Shown here: positions 11,980 to 24,027 of the stretch, in pieces | How the letters are laid out: every line of letters begins with the position of its first letter | Numbering within the stretch: the first letter of the stretch is position 1 | Source of the DNA: Austropuccinia psidii | Lineage: Eukaryota; Basidiomycota; Pucciniomycetes; Pucciniales; Sphaerophragmiaceae | Assembly: GCA_023105745.1 (NCBI GenBank) | Contig: JALGQZ010000011.1 | Location: 16,087,975-16,151,974 of the forward strand | Reading direction: 5' to 3' | Length of the DNA stretch: 64,000 nucleotides | Notes under the pieces: model-generated | The model's input: the letters and a program-made list of their open reading frames with translations, nothing else | Databases searched by the model: none | What the model was told of the DNA's origin: nothing | Made by a program: the position numbers and the translations under genes

Positions 11980-12074
11980 GTTGATGTTCCTCTCAGATGT
12001 GACAATGTTATGTTCAGTCTGAGTGGGGGTAATGTTTCTATTACTAGGACTACTTATTCTAGAGTGGTTTACAA

Positions 12075-12478
12075 CTACTTCTGGTTTTTGTGCACTTCTT
12101 TTACCAAATTCAACAGCTTCTGAATCATAGGGTGTGACTCTTTTGTCCCCTGGTTGAAGGAGGCTTTGTTCTTGCCTTGTTTCCTTGTCTTCTCCTGGAA
12201 ACTTCCTGGAACTGTGAAGAATGGTGACTCTTGGCCACTGATCTGCTGGTTTCTGAATGGTGTGAAGCCACTGGAGAGCTGATTTGGCCTGCTCCTTGTG
12301 AGCCTGAAGGAATCTGAGTAGGCCCTGTCTGGGTTAACTGTTCTTCTATAGCTTGGACAGTGGCTTGATTCTCCCTTATCCTCTGTGCCCTTGCCTCCAG
12401 GAGCCTGAACTGCCTGGTAGAATTCCAACCTTTGGTGATGACAATCAGGCTTTCCAGTGGTATGAAGCTATCTTCCAC
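12075..12478 (-). pseudogene. Copy A upstream overlapping frames, with internal deletion
   Basis: Matches the 5' coding region of copy D (40339-41350 plus 52042-52089). It begins EDSFIPLE as D begins EENYIPLE, then jumps straight to VITKGWN, so about 660 bp present in D (roughly 40372-41031) are missing. The two overlapping frames seen in D are both recognisable: 12125-12478 holds the GWN-motif frame, and 12075-12428 starts in the gag-pol frame (YQAVQAPGGKGTEDKGE) and ends in the other frame ([17 protein letters not shown]). One small indel near 12175 therefore joins them. Confidence 0.75.
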
Positions 12479-13029
12479 TGAATCAAACAGGAAAAAGAGG
12501 GCTTAATTTCAGTTAAGACTTCTTAAAATGCTGTTTGCACGTCTCAGAATGTCCTCTGGGCTTGTATATTACTACAATGTGCCCTTGTACAATGACAGTG
12601 TAATTGAATTAACAATTCCACGTCAGAAATACAGCTTACTGATATTTGGTATACTATTTGTATACCAATATCCAACAGATTACTTGTAATTAGCAAGTAT
12701 AGTCTGTCAAAAGTGGTGTATAACAGGGAAATTGAGTTAACAATATGTAGAACCACGCCTCAACTGTTGGTTTATCAGTATGAGGTATCTTAATTCAATT
12801 AAAAAATAAGACTGTATTAATGGCTCAAGTGTCTTTATATGTAAAACGTGCCAAAAATAAGGGTCTTGTAGCTATTAGCCACGTGACCAATACTCTTAAA
12901 ATATGAGTATAAAGTGGTATATATACCAAAAAAGGAATATATATATATAATATATTTTTTTGCAGAAAGATTACACTTAAAAAGAATAAAACAATTGTCA
13001 GAATGAGGAAGTTTAGAGAAAAAACTCAC
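12478..13029 (-). other. Intron-like segment in the 5' leader of copy A
   Basis: On the minus strand the segment starts GTGAGT (13029) and ends TTTGATTCAG (12478), 552 bp, between the primer-site block and the first coding frame. Copy D has the same arrangement (550 bp) with GTAAGT and GATTCAG. Neither copy shows a good ATG between the LTR and the first coding frame. Splicing is an inference from these borders. Confidence 0.55.
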
Positions 13030-13055
13030 TTGATAAGGTCCAAATAAGCTTAAAA

Positions 13056-13074
13056 CACGGCCAGGCCCTCAAAA
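13056..13074 (-). other. Primer-binding-site block of copy A
   Basis: Minus-strand TTTTGAGGGCCTGGCCGTG directly follows the end of the 5' LTR. The core GGCCTGGCCGTG is shared with the blocks beside the LTRs of B, D and E, and in a mutated form with A'. Confidence 0.7.
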
Positions 13075-13671
13075 TGTCAGGGTGAGTCTATGTTGAAGCA
13101 GTAATTAGGCTATTCAAAACTAGAACTTTGACTGTGACACGTAGAAAATGATTTAAGATAAGAGTGTGTGAGTAAAATAAAGATTTTATAATATAATTGA
13201 AGGGTTCTGCTTCTTTCCAAAAGGACCCCACTTCAAGTATCTCACATTAAAACTGTAGAAGTTAGATGAGAGGACAATGTTTTGTTCACCCTTATTTGAC
13301 CTGAAATTGACCATAACTCCAGTAATATTGGTGCTAGCTCAGTTTGGCTGGTACCATTGGATAGCCTTGGCTTAGAGATTCATTTTGAATACCCATTTGA
13401 CGGGGTTAAGCCTCTCCTTCTGGATTTTAGATGAGAGGTGAAAATCAACGTTTATGCTCAGCAATAACTTTGAGCAGGAATAAATTTGTTATTCTTTGTC
13501 CTATGGTGATGGGACTTATATTTTCAGAAAGGGGTGAGTTTTGTCTTTCCTTTGATACCTTTTGAGCTGATTTGGCTCAGCTCCATGTTTTGGTGGTATC
13601 TTGGCTATACCATTGGTTTATGGTATTTTGGCTGTCATGCTTGTGCTCTGGTTTTGAGTCACAGGCTGACA
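13075..13671 (-). repeat. 5' LTR of copy A with large internal deletion
   Basis: Same TGTCAGCC...CTGACA ends as the LTR at 5483-6916 but only about 597 bp. The alignment runs through the first 150 bp or so, to GAAGGGTTCT, then jumps to CTTTCCAAAAGGACCCC. About 840 bp of the full LTR is missing. It abuts old element F at 13672. Confidence 0.8.
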
Positions 13672-15094
13672 ATTGTTGTATAACAATTTCCCACCTCAGC
13701 ATATGCATATTTGGTGTTTTCATATTCAACAATTATATAACTGCATTAAAATCAGTGATTAAGTGAAAAACACTTCCATTAACATAATCATTGAGTTTTG
13801 TGGATTTACATACCAAACATAAGAATTCAATTTGACTGGATATATATCTTGCTTCAGTAGGCTCAATTTGTCTTTCAATAAAACAAATTGGTCCTTCAAA
13901 TTGTTTTTCATAAATGATTTAAGCTTGATGCAAAGAGGCTCAAAGTCCTCCACAACTGGCACTAATATATACTTTGAAAGGTAACTTCCAGCTTGGAATT
14001 AGTTACAAAGCTTCTGTTTTCAAACAGTGCTGAACTTTCTTATAAGCTTTTACTCTTTCACTAGTCATTTAAAAGGTAGATTTCTGTTCACAGAAGACAT
14101 ATAGGGCTTTAGAAATGGGCTTTAGAAGTATTTCCGTAGCTTTAATTTGGTCTATAACATGACTTCAACCTTACACTACATGTTCCCATGCTTTATGTTT
14201 GTGGAATCCAAAGTCAAATTTTCTCAGGGATATCTTCATATTGACTTGTACAGTTTTTTCCAGAACCCAACTTAGTTCTTGCAAAGGATCTTACCAAGTT
14301 TCAGACTAGATTATTATTTCATCAATATAAATTGCAAACTGTACCTTTCAATATAATTGAGGAAAAATGTAATTCATTATTCTTTTGAAATGAGATGGTG
14401 CATTTTTGATGCCATAGGGGATTTTTAAATATTCAAATATGCCACAATGACGTATTATTCTCAGAAACTGTTTTATTTGTGGTGAAACGAAATTTTGATG
14501 GAATTCTTTAATATAATCTATAGAATTAATGAGTTTTTATTGAGATAAATGTGTCAAATCTTCATCTATTCTAGGGATGGGATATCTCTCAGTGATCAAA
14601 TAGGTGTTAAGAGTTCTCAAATAACAACTCTTTCTTTACTTTCCATTATTCCAAGAAATGATTAATAGAGTGGTTATTAATTTTTCTCCTCAAAGATAAT
14701 AATTTAATTAACTCAGACATATGGCTTTCCATGGCCTCTCTGGCTCTTGTATTTGAAGGATAAGCTGGTCTTTCTAATAATGAAAGGTAAGGTATCCCAA
14801 TATTAAGAGTAATATGTAATTCATGACTTTTTATAGCTTCAGGAAGCCCTTTTTCAAAAGAAAAGGCATCTTTATACCTCTAAATTAAGCTCATAAGCTA
14901 TTTCTTTCCATTTTGCATGGAATTTGGACCAATATTACCTTTAATTAATTGATTATCAAAACACAGTTTCTGTAACTATTAATATTTTTGACTAATCCTT
15001 GAATTATGTTTTTTTGAGTAAAATAAAGAAAACTCCTTTTTGTTATCTCCAATTTTAAAATACCTATTGTTATGGTTATTACTGTCAATACCAT
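13672..15094 (-). pseudogene. Old element F: decayed pol (RNase H and reverse transcriptase)
   Basis: Heavily mutated minus-strand pol related to elements B, C and E. Recognisable segments are the RNase H phrase around 13690-13780, an RT-RNase H linker, the catalytic box at 14318-14329 that reads YIDE rather than YIDD, and the fingers region (14560-14800, AYPSNTRAREAM-like). Stops and frameshifts occur throughout; the longest open piece is 13759-13962. It continues across the solo LTR S2 into 18229-19631. The integrase end is missing, replaced by copy A at 13671. Confidence 0.75.
15090..15094. other. Target-site duplication ACCAT (left copy for S2)
   Basis: The ACCAT before the LTR start is repeated at 18229-18233 directly after the LTR end, the 5-bp duplication made by Ty3-type integrases. 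Confidence 0.65.
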
Positions 15095-18000
15095 TGTCAG
15101 CCTGTGACTCAAACCCAGAGCACAAGCATGAAATCAATATACTATAAGCCAATGGTAGAGCTAAATTCTCACTAAAAAGGTTACCTGCTCAAAACATCCC
15201 TCAGATTTATTCAAAATAAAGAGGAAAGACACCTCTTGCCAGATATAAAACCCCATGACAATAAGATAAGGAATAACAAAGTTATTCCATCTTAAACAAA
15301 CAATTTGGGCCTTAGACTTATTTCTATATATCCAAAAGACCAAAAATAACAAAATTATGTTATAATTATGAAGAAATCAATTTATTTTTATTATAAAAAC
15401 AAAAATTAAAAGATAAACATAAAATTAATATACAAAATAAAAAGTTTAATTATAATTTAAAATTACAATTCCATTAAAATTTAAAAATTTTAAAATATGC
15501 TTTGACTTGAAAAAATTAATTAAAAATAAACTTTCACCAAAAATATCAAGATCAAAATGTTTTGGAACAAAAGCCAATCAAAATTATTATAACCTTTTAT
15601 TGAATAGATAAAATTTGAAAATTATTTCACAATTTGATTCCTCATAAAAAATATCAGGTGGGGTCACCTCTGAGTAAAAATTCTGTAGCTCAACTCTAAC
15701 TAAGCTTAAATTAAGTTTTGAGTATTTTATGTACGGAAATCTGAATCCCTAAAAACCTTAATTTAATTCACACCAGGTGTGGTGTTAGCCATCTATTTTT
15801 GTGTTAAAATTGAGGTGTGGAGTGTAGCTTAGAACTTATGAGTAATTGAAGTGTTTGAAGTTGAAATGTCAAACTGTGGGAATGTATTACACAATTGAAC
15901 TTAGGATTACATCTGTTGAATCACTAATTAAAGGTTTGTAATGTAAATCTTTTATTGAATTACATATGTAAAATTCTAGTATAGTACATGATGAGGAATT
16001 AAAGAAAAAATAAATTGGAAAGATTTTCTTTGGGGAAAAAGGAACTATGGTTCCAAGGGTTCCAGAACTCCCCACATTCCTTTCTGACTGTCATGGTATT
16101 TCAAATTTCATACAAAATTTCATTAATTTTGGCCTGTAATTGAGTCACAGGGTCTGTGACTCAATTGATGATGAGGTTTTGATACCATCAGGGAAATTTT
16201 AACTGTTTCCAAGAGGGTAAACTTACCCTCAAGTTAAAAAAATAATACTAAAAGCTGTTTTAACTGGTTTTGAGGTCTCTTATACAAATTCTGGCATTTT
16301 TTGAAGGCTTGAAACCAGGTATTACTATGGGAATGGGTGAAAATAGCAAAGAATGGCTAAACCAGCCCTTTTTTGGCTTAAACCAGGGTTAAGTGATGCC
16401 ATAATTGGCGTTTATGTTTTCAGAGTGTTTCTCAAGACTAATTAGAGTAAATTGTACTTTGGGCATGAGGAAATTTGTCACTTTAAAAGAATGTTTTCTT
16501 TGCCCCACTTTTCTCTCCATGTTAGAATATTTTTGTTTTATAATGAATTTAAACACTGTTAAACCAATCAATTAAAAATTCCAATAACCATCTTTCAATC
16601 ATTTGAAACCTTGTAACCACGTGAAAAATCATTTTTTCAACTCTTAAAATCATTTCAACCCTTAAACCACCTCAAAAGTTAATTAAAGCATCTTTCAACA
16701 CTATTGACTTTTTCACTTTGTTTCCAGATTCACTCTTGTCAATTTTAGGTGTATTTTCTCTTTAATTTTCCTTTTAAAAATTTGTTCTTATATAAATTTA
16801 CTGCATTTCTTTGCTCAATCAATTCCAATTGAGATTTCTCTTGAAGAAATTTCTTTTTAGCCTCAAATATCTCTTTTAGAGTATTTTTGGACACAATTTT
16901 ATTGTTGGTAAAAAAATAAATCTTTATAGTATTGTTGTTTTATACTAAAGAACTTATAAACAATACATTTTGTTTGTTTTATCTAAAGAATTCTCCAAAT
17001 TTAGTATTTTCAATTAAATTTTACCTTATAAAGATTTTGAGGACAGGAATAGTACTTGATTTTTAGTCAAAGTTTTATGTCCACACCTTACACAAGAACT
17101 GTTTGTAAACCTTGATTTTCACCTCTAATCTAAAGTATATCAAGAGAGGCAGAACCCCATAAGATAATATTACAAATTGAATATCTCAAGAAGGGCTATC
17201 TAATGGTACTAGCAAAATGAAGCTGGAATCAAAACTTCAAAGTTTGTGGCCAAATATAATTCAAATAAGGGTGAATTAAATATTCACCTCTCATCCAAAT
17301 GCTACACTTTTAGTGTGTGATATGAAGTGGGGTCATTTTGGAGAGAAAAAAATGTGGGATCTCTAATGGTACCATTCATATTCCTATACCACACCTAGAC
17401 AAAAATTCATCAAAGCTAATACTTTAATACAGGTTTGATCAAAAACCAAATTGTGATAATGTAATTTGAATTTGTCTAGCTTTTTCATATGAAATGTTAG
17501 AAATAAAAAATTAGTGACCACTGTGTATAGAATATGAAGGGCTACAAAATAAACCACTTTTGAGCCCTCTACCTTCAAAATTGACAACATTATGGAAATT
17601 TTAAGGTTAAAATCCTACAATATTGGAAAAAGCCCAATGCTGTGAGCTACTGTCCCAAAGCTATGAATTTGAGGTGTAAAAGCTCCACAAAAGATTTTAC
17701 ATACTTCAATACCTCATATTATGGCTAATATGGGGTCTACTGATGTTTAATGTACAGATTTATATGCATCTGGCTCATTAGAACCTATCTTTGGGGACCC
17801 TTTGTTGGGGAGAAATGACTAGATGTGCTTTCAAAACCACAAGCCCACCCTTTAGAGTGAGTAATCCTCATTCTTTCTATGTGGTAAGGACTAGAGGTAC
17901 CTCTACCCACTCATAAGGATAAAAAGGGACCCTCCTCTTCTCAAATGAGGAATACATGTCCTGTGCTTACATTCCTACCTGGTACAATTTTTTACCAACA

Positions 18001-18228
18001 ATTATATTCTTAAATAATCATCATGTATCATTATAGTAGTCACTTTCATAATTATTCAATTGATAATCACTGCTTCCTGGCTTTTCAGTAGCACCCACAA
18101 CCAGTATATCTCAACATTAAACCCCCAAAACACTATAATGACTATTTTTAATTTTTTTCTATTTGTCAAATTTATATTTAAAGCTTGTGAATACTATTCT
18201 TTATATTCATCATAGACTAAACCTGGAT
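15095..18228 (+). repeat. Solo LTR S2 inside element F, with extra inserted DNA
   Basis: Starts TGTCAGCCTGTGACTC on the plus strand and ends with a worn CATAGACTAAACCTGG(AT). It is flanked by the 5-bp duplication ACCAT (15090-15094 and 18229-18233), and the protease sequence of F reads through across it. It is about 3134 bp, twice the usual length. The left 200 bp and the part from about 17105 onward align with the LTR of D (38303-39742). The middle, about 15290-17100, has no counterpart there and must be a further insertion or an expanded variant. That middle is AT-rich with no coding signal and contains a perfect 12-bp inverted repeat at 16138-16166. Confidence 0.7.
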
Positions 18229-19631
18229 ACCATGAAGTGCCAAATACTCATTCCTTATGATTAAATGCTTACTGGTACAATTGGACATAACTAAAAATTC
18301 CACTTGAAGCCTAACGTTTACCTCTGGGTGTGGTAAAATTACTGTTTCAGAAATTATCCCCAGTGGGTTCATTTTTTGGCTTGCACTACTTAATCTAATA
18401 CCTTCAATTGGTATCATTAATATTCAAAATTAGGATTAATTCTTTCTAATTAGTCTCTTCTTAGACAGGTGTAGAAGGCTTCTGAGTCTAAATTAATCTT
18501 AGAAAAACAAGTATTTCATTCTTTTTGACATTTTCCAGTTACTTGTTTGACTTTGAGAAATTTGCCATTTTGCACATGATACAAATTATGATTTCATTCA
18601 ATTTCAAGAGGTAGATTTCTGTTGACATCTAGAAATTCAAAGGAGCTATCAATATTGTTAACATAACATTTGATTATTTCAATCTCTTCACTGAAATCAA
18701 TATTATACTCTTCTTTTGTGTGAAATTTCTCATCAGTGTCTGCTTTAGTATCATTATAAATTCAATCCATCCTAGCCTTTTTGGCACAGGTGTATGTTAA
18801 ATGAGTTTTGCTACTGTATATATAACATTTTGAAACACTTTCACTAGTTTTTTTAACATATTGGGTGTTATCAAAGGTCCTATTCATTGGCTTTAGGGGA
18901 ACATTGTATTATGGTGATCTCCATGATTTACCAATTTTTGTCCTGGATAATATTTCTTGAATTAAATTGAGACAGTCATCAATCTCACATGGTTCTGAAG
19001 CTCTACACTTAATAGAATTTTCTAATTGACCACCACACTACATTAGTACTCTTTTGTGTATTAAGAATTCAGAACTGGCTGGATATAAGTTAGTAAGTCT
19101 TTCTTTTGCTTTTCAAACCATTCTAATGGAATGTCTTTTTCAGGCTCAAATTTTTAATACTCAATGGTTGTTTCAACATTTTTCCTCCAAGAATCATTTC
19201 CCCATTTCTCTATAATTTCTTGTTTCCAGAATGACCAATCTTGTCTACCATGTTATTGTCTTACTTTATGATACCACATTTTAGAAGTTTTATCCAAAGT
19301 TTCATGCACTTAAGCAATTATTAATTCATCAGGTAATGGTAACTCCTTTTGCATAATTCCAATTGCTGTAATGAATTCCGTGAAGTCATATTCTCCTTCA
19401 CATGTAAACTTAGGCTAATATCCAAATTTTGGAACTTCTTTGGCCAATATACTACTGTCTGGTTTCATAATGTCTTCAGACTTTAAGATACAAACAAATT
19501 TTTGGTAAATTCCTTTTTGGTTTCATCAAACTATTTTGGTTTTTCAGGAAATAGCAGAGTTGATTTCTTAAATTTTTTTTTCAAAAATTCTTGGACATAT
19601 TCTTCAATTGCTCTTTTCACTTTTTCATCTC
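18229..19631 (-). pseudogene. Old element F: decayed protease and gag
   Basis: Continuation of F after the S2 insertion. Bases 18217-18417 align with the protease region of E (MIPIEGIRLSSASQKMNPLGI against [19 protein letters not shown]). Further right come a worn zinc-knuckle region (about 18760-18850) and gag core (19000-19420). Then an A/T-rich helical N-part runs up to the start of the LTR of C at 19632. Stops are frequent. The N-terminal end of F is not seen, because the right-hand side of C is truncated. Confidence 0.7.
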
Positions 19632-21781
19632 TGTAAGGTTTGTCTATGAAACTCTTGATAATAGTAACAATATTAAGAGTACTATGACTGTCCTCAGGAG
19701 AAAAATATAATATAACAAAATATTATAACCACAAATTTATATAATTATTAAAAATAATTATATTAAAAAAAAGAATTTTCATTATTATTAAATAATTGTA
19801 ATAATAATAAAAATTTTAATAATTATAATAAATTATAATTATTCTATTATTGTTATATTCACTGACAATTATAACAATAAGAAGTGTAAAGCTGTTAATG
19901 AGACAATTACATGTGGAAAATATTAATATTTAAGCAGTTATAAATAATATAAGTATTATTTATAACGGAATTATTACACAAAATGTGCAGAAATAATTCT
20001 TCTAGAAAAATTCTATAAATAAACTAATTGAAGATAAAAAAATATAGAATCTTAAGAGGAAACTTACTTATAATATTTACTTAATACAACAAGTCAAACA
20101 ACAACAGTTATTATATTAATTAATTATTATAAGTTAAAAACACACCTAAAATCAATATTTTAAAAGATAGAACAACTTTTTATGATAAAAATATGATTAA
20201 AAGGTTTTTAAGAGGAATTTTTGTATTTTAAAAGATATTTCAAGACAACAATTTCATAAAATAAAATATATTATTGGTGATTACAACAAGAATCTAATTT
20301 CTATTTTTCAATTCTTTAATTTAAGATTGATAAAGAATAAGATACTTAAGAAATACTTTATTAATAAGATGTTATATATGATAGAACTTTCCCTGTTTAA
20401 ATGTGTAATATAATTGGATTGGATAATGAATGATGGACAAAAACAGTGATGAATAGACTCTTTTTATGTCTCCAGAGCAGCTCTCATGATTCATAATGAG
20501 TATACTGGGCATTCTAAGATCAAAACTGAAAAACCATGCTCAAAAATAAGGTTCTTCACTTAAGCTAACTTATTTTTAATTCCAATTTAAAGTTACCAGT
20601 GTTATTCTTAACTCCAAGTAACTTTAATCCTTGGTTGGAATAATCTCAAGTTTAAATATAAAATAAGTTTATTTATATTGAAGTTCATCACATGAACAAC
20701 TGCAAAATAAAGTTTCAAGTCAAAATCTTTCAAACTGGATGTTTAATTAATTTTCAAGAAGGCTTAATTTCTTTTAAGAATAATTAAAAAGGCTAATTAG
20801 CAACTAAACCTAGTTAAGAAAGATATTTCCAATTTAATATATACACAGATAATATTAATTTGTAAGGTGTGTGAAACATTCAAGCAAGTCCATTAAGAAC
20901 AGTATTTTTAATGAATTTTTGAAGTTATTGCTATTCTTCCATGTAAAATAGCAATACACACCAAACCTTAACTTTTGATAAGGCTTTGAAGCTTATAACT
21001 TTAAATTTTTAAGCTTTTTTAAGCTTTGACAGTTCTTACAACCTTGATTTCAAGCTTGCATATTGGGATTTACCCTTTGGCAGCTTGAAATTCCTGTCCA
21101 AATAGGGATCAAACCAATTTAAACTTTAAGGTTGGATCACAGCCTAATATTAAAGCTTAAATAAGGTTGAAAATCCTCCAATACAGGTGGACAACCTTAA
21201 TTGAATCATTGCAGATCCAAAAAGCTGGGTACCCAGCTCTATTTAGTCTTTTTCCTTTGTCCCACCCTTTTGCATGAATTTTGCCCTTTTATTTATTTAA
21301 AGCCATACTATGGCCTTAAACCCCTTTGAATTGAGCCCATGCTGGATTTAAATCCTGTATGGCAAATCCTCAGCCAATTCAGTAAATATAAACAACATCT
21401 CAATTTTAACCAAAATTTTGGTAAGTTTGCATAAACCTTATGCAACTTTAAATTTAAGCTTATTTGAGCTTAAATTTAACAATTTTTTAAAAAATGTTAA
21501 AAAAGCTAAATTAGTACTGTGAGATTCTTCGATCTTCTAATTACTTAAGAAATAAGTATTTTTGGATATAACACTCTATGGGTTTACCCTAGGTTATTTT
21601 TGGTGTAGAATCCAAAAATGACATAATATTTATAACTTTGTTTATCCCAAATAAAGTTATACTTATTTTTTATTAATTTTTGTTTGAAAATCAATTGATA
21701 TGTCTGTTAAAGACTAAGTCAACTGTGTATAAAGTTATTTGTGGCCTTATGGGTATGTCATACATATCTCACAGGCTCACA
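19632..21781 (-). repeat. 3' LTR of element C
   Basis: About 2150 bp. On plus it starts TGTAAGGTTTGTCTATGAAAC and ends CAGGCTCACA, the same ends as the LTRs of B and E. It is followed on the right by a polypurine tract (minus-strand GTTGGTAGGGAA, 21782-21793) and the 3' end of pol. It lies inside the gag of F. Confidence 0.8.
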
Positions 21782-22191
21782 TTCCCTACCAACAAAAAAA
21801 ATTGTACTACAGTTTTTCCTTCAGAGTGTACCCCCAATTGAAGGGGGGGTATAATCCACTGTTCAACCTCTCTACTTATACTGTTTAAGTATGTAAAGCA
21901 TACAATTCAGATTTTTATTGAAGAATTGGCCTTCTCTCATGTCTGAATCTTCTGAGAAACTTCTGGTAATCAGGTATTTTGTTTTCTGAAAGCCACTCAT
22001 CTTCATGTTGTGGGTTTCTGTACCTGAATAAGTATTCTCTTTCATTTTTCCCCCTAAGTCTTCTTTCTTTCAAGACTTTAAGTACCTTTTTAATATTCAC
22101 TTTGATCAAGGGGTGGTACTTCTAAGGGTTTTTCATTTCTTAAAGGAAATAATTCCTTATCACTTGATGTGTAATGCTTTACTAGACTAAC
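21782..22191 (-). pseudogene. Element C 3' end: integrase tail and chromodomain
   Basis: Bases 21915-22109 encode a chromodomain-like module ([48 protein letters not shown]) closely matching the ends of B and E. Before it lies the linker (SSDKELFPLRN-like) in another frame, so a frameshift or stop separates them. The reading continues across solo LTR S1 at 34354, where the HPTFAV sequence joins SLVKHY at 22191. Confidence 0.8.
22187..22191. other. Target-site duplication CTAAC (left copy for S1)
   Basis: CTAAC precedes the TGTGAGCC start of S1 and is repeated at 34354-34358 after its TCTTACA end. The pol reading of element C joins across it. Confidence 0.8.
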
Positions 22192-24027
22192 TGTGAGCCT
22201 TGAGGTATATTTTACATACCCAAATAGGCCACAATTATCTTAAAGACAAATTCTGAGCTATGCATAACCCATAAGTCATGCATATATTCAAAATTCATTA
22301 TTTTTGATTTCAGAAAAGATGAATAACCTTTTATTCAGTAAGTAAATCCATGGATTTAAGGCCAGATTTGGATTTTACACAAAAATTCACCTAGGGTAGA
22401 TCCATAGAGTGAATAAGCTCAAATTAACTCTTTGAGGTGGTAATATAGAAAATACTTCAATACCACATCATCAATACCACATAAAAGATCCATGAAAATT
22501 TTTGTTTTTCTCCATTTCATGCCAAAATAATTGGAATGTGAGAAATCCCATGTTACATATACACTAAGAATAGTGTTATGCATGTTTTGGGCACTTAATA
22601 TTATAGTATTCTTACATTTACCCTCGTACACCCATTTTGATGTGATAAATAAGCAAGGGGACAAAAGGCATCAAAGAGAGCCAGGGTACCCAACTTCTGA
22701 GGCCTCTTAGATGTGGACAGCTCCAAAGCTTGGATCCATGACTGATATTGGCCTAATTGGTAAACTAAAACCTTTCCAGAACTTGGTTACCATGTTACAA
22801 CTACAGTAAATCATAAGAAAATAGCAAATAACCTGCTATTTTGACATGCCAAGGAGGTAAAAAGCTACTTATACTCCTGTAACCATGTCAATTCTTAATT
22901 AATCTCCATGAAAAAACCCCCAAAAGAGTAATTAAAACTCTTTTTGGACTAGTATCCATTGTTTTACCTCATAGAAACCAGTCATGGACTGATATTTGCA
23001 ATTCTATGTAGAAATGAGCTGAAAACTTCAAAAATTCATTAAAAATACAATTATTAATGAATCTTTATGAAACATTCAGTACCAATTGAGAACTGTATAA
23101 TTCATATAAAAACCAAAAATCATTATACCTTTATATGTAAAATTCAAAGTTTTACTTACAGTCCATTTTTGAGCATTCCACATGAAACACAGAATCTTTT
23201 AAAATTTACAGACAATACATTCTGTGATGAAATTTCCAAGAACATTGATAACTTTGAGAAATCAATTATTATTTTGGAATAAAAGAAGATTTACAGATGT
23301 TACTCCTTTTATTATTAACCATCAATGGGTTGGTGGTCACATAGAAACCTCAATTAAGGAATTATAAAAATCTTATGTGACAACAGATGATGCAATCAAT
23401 AATCCAAAACCTTTGATTGTTTCCTCACTCACTGGTTTTTCAGTTTGCTCCATGGAACGCCTCTGTGAGCTGTCAAAGACTTAAAAGAGGCCTCCTCTTG
23501 CTGTTTTTTTCAAAATCATAATCACATTATTCATTTATATCATTGTTACCAACAAGTAAGTATTAGTTAAAACTTTTCTTAAGTGTTTTATTCTTTCAGA
23601 ATCAATCAGAAAGACGTGAAATTGTAGAAATCAACTATATATTGTTGTAATATTGCTATAAAATCATTTTTGATCCAATAAATCCACAATTCTATGTCAA
23701 ATCTCTCTACTTTTATCTTGAATAAGTTCTTTGTAGTATTAGTGAGTGATTTATGTTAATTATTAAAGTTTTTCTCTAGTAATAGTTTTCTTCAAGAGTT
23801 GTCTTTCTAATTATTCTTGTAAAAGATAATTATATATTGAAATAATTTTATTATTTTAATAAAAGAAGTTTTTATTATTAAATGCTTCTTGTAATTGATT
23901 CTTGTAGACAATTCTTTCTCACTGTTATAATCACTAGTAGTGTATAACACGTGAAAGAAATAATTCTTTAATTCTTTAATTGTGGTTATAATAACTCTTT
24001 ATTATTATATTTCGTAAGAACATTCAT
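22192..24027 (+). repeat. Solo LTR S1, left part (inverted, inside element C)
   Basis: Plus-oriented LTR beginning TGTGAGCCTTGAGG, reverse complement of the LTRs of B in order and content. It is cut by insertion of B after 24027; the last 53 bp lie at 34301-34353. The total is about 1889 bp, against 1912 bp for the LTR of B. With the left LTR of B it forms a very long inverted repeat. No coding content. Confidence 0.85.
24023..24027. other. Target-site duplication TTCAT (left copy for B)
   Basis: TTCAT precedes the left LTR of B and occurs again at 34296-34300 directly after the right LTR. Confidence 0.85.

Noticed and set aside
16138..16166. Perfect 12-bp inverted repeat considered as a terminator or transposon end
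   Set aside because: Intrinsic terminators are not expected in a fungal nuclear genome, and no second copy or target duplication defines a transposon. It is kept only as a note within S2.
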